A stretch of 7,780 bases of DNA, from positions 1 through 7,780 of the forward strand of contig UQEW01000085.1 in assembly GCA_900540145.1 (NCBI GenBank), in the 5' to 3' direction. Below, in pieces: positions 7,183 through 7,780 of this stretch (position 1 is its first letter; every line of letters begins with the position of its first letter). This DNA comes from an uncultured Eubacteriales bacterium (GTDB lineage: Bacteria > Bacillota > Clostridia > Peptostreptococcales > Anaerovoracaceae). A program made the translations under genes and the position numbers. The notes beneath the pieces are model-generated. The model saw only the letters and a program-made list of their open reading frames with translations. It had not been told where the DNA came from and did not search any database.

Positions 7183-7780
7183 GTGTTTATCAGCGCGCCA
7201 AAGGGAACAAAAGATCTTTTGCCCGATCAAGTGTACAAATGGCACTACGTGGAGAACAAATTTTCAGACATATGTAAAAGATATGGGTTTAAAGAAATAA
7301 GAACCCCTATGTTCGAACATACAGAAGTATTTGCAAGAGGCATAGGAGATACTACTGATGTAGTACAGAAAGAAATGTACACATTCAATGACCATGCCGG
7401 AAGGAGTATAACCTTAAAGCCTGAAGGAACTTCAGGAGCCGTAAGGGCTTTTATTGAGCATAAACAGTATGCGGAGGTTCAACCAACCAAATACTATTAC
7501 AACACAGATTGTTTCAGATATGAAAAACCACAAGCCGGCAGACTAAGGCACTTTCATCAATTTGGCATAGAAGTTTTCGGCACATCAGACATGTTAGCTG
7601 ACGCTGAAGTCATTTCTTTGGGATATGATTTTCTTACAGAGCTTGGTATAACTGAAATCCAGTTGAGAATCAACAGCGTAGGGTGCCCTGATTGCAGAAG
7701 AAAATACAGAGACGCTTTAAAAGAATTTTTGAAGCCTAGATATGACGAGCTCTGCAATACATGCAAAGACAGGTATGAAA
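7183..7780 (+). CDS. hisS: Histidyl-tRNA synthetase, 5' part (runs off the window)
   Basis: This class II aminoacyl-tRNA synthetase joins histidine to tRNA-His in the cytoplasm, as a homodimer. The first 199 codons are present, roughly half of the usual 410-430 aa, and no stop occurs before the right edge. The N-terminus APKGTKDLLP (residues 5-14) is the standard HisRS opening. Next come LKPEGTSGAVRAF, equivalent to the LRPEGT histidine/ATP-site segment, and class II motif 2 with CFRYEKPQAGRLRHFHQFGIEVFG split around residues 110-133, retaining the conserved arginines. Near the right edge two CxxC pairs (Cys168/Cys171 and Cys191/Cys194) could bind a metal. The gap after hemZ is 3 nt (AAA), and no T-box leader lies in front of it, so it is expressed from the upstream operon promoter or an internal one I cannot see. 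Confidence 0.96.
   Translation, partial: MFISAPKGTKDLLPDQVYKWHYVENKFSDICKRYGFKEIRTPMFEHTEVFARGIGDTTDVVQKEMYTFNDHAGRSITLKPEGTSGAVRAFIEHKQYAEVQPTKYYYNTDCFRYEKPQAGRLRHFHQFGIEVFGTSDMLADAEVISLGYDFLTELGITEIQLRINSVGCPDCRRKYRDALKEFLKPRYDELCNTCKDRYE

Noticed and set aside
1..7780. Mobile element, CRISPR array, tRNA/rRNA, phage or defence system
   Set aside because: No long or regularly spaced repeats, no transposase or integrase motifs and no tRNA-like cloverleaf were seen. All the coding content is core housekeeping with uniform codon use.

Overview
The window looks like ordinary chromosomal DNA from a low-GC, probably anaerobic Firmicute of the class Clostridia. The grounds are AT-rich third positions, heavy use of ATA (Ile) and AGA (Arg) codons, strong AGGAGG-type ribosome binding sites, TTG/GTG starts, and a gene order (relA, dtd, MBL hydrolase, hemZ, hisS) that is common in Clostridia. 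A fused secDF as in this window is found only in some Clostridia. I cannot name the genus from sequence reading alone.

Layout: every gene is on the + strand. Positions 2-58 are the last codons of an upstream gene with an acidic, low-complexity C-terminus, possibly yajC. A clear rho-independent terminator (68-94) follows. A short intergenic region (95-214) carries one or two overlapping sigma-A-like promoters. Then come six genes with no recognisable terminator between them: secDF (215-2434), relA/rsh (2454-4655), dtd (4699-5148), an MBL-fold hydrolase (5163-5789), hemZ (about 5776-7179) and the 5' part of hisS (7183 to beyond the window). Gaps are 19, 43 and 14 nt, then an overlap, then 3 nt, so the six genes are probably one transcript.

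Function: SecDF is the membrane motor that assists Sec-dependent protein export. The next block centres on tRNA charging and its surveillance. RelA/Rsh makes and degrades (p)ppGpp in response to uncharged tRNA, Dtd removes D-amino acids from mischarged tRNA, and HisRS charges tRNA-His. The MBL hydrolase and the HemZ-type radical SAM protein sit between these without an obvious biochemical link.

After reading both strands I see no mobile element, CRISPR array, tRNA/rRNA gene, pseudogene or novel system. Points worth a second look are start-site choices, the HemZ cluster motif, a possible zinc-site cysteine pattern in HisRS, the direct secDF-relA junction, and the in-frame hemZ/hisS boundary. 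No stretch over 300 bases lacks a gene.
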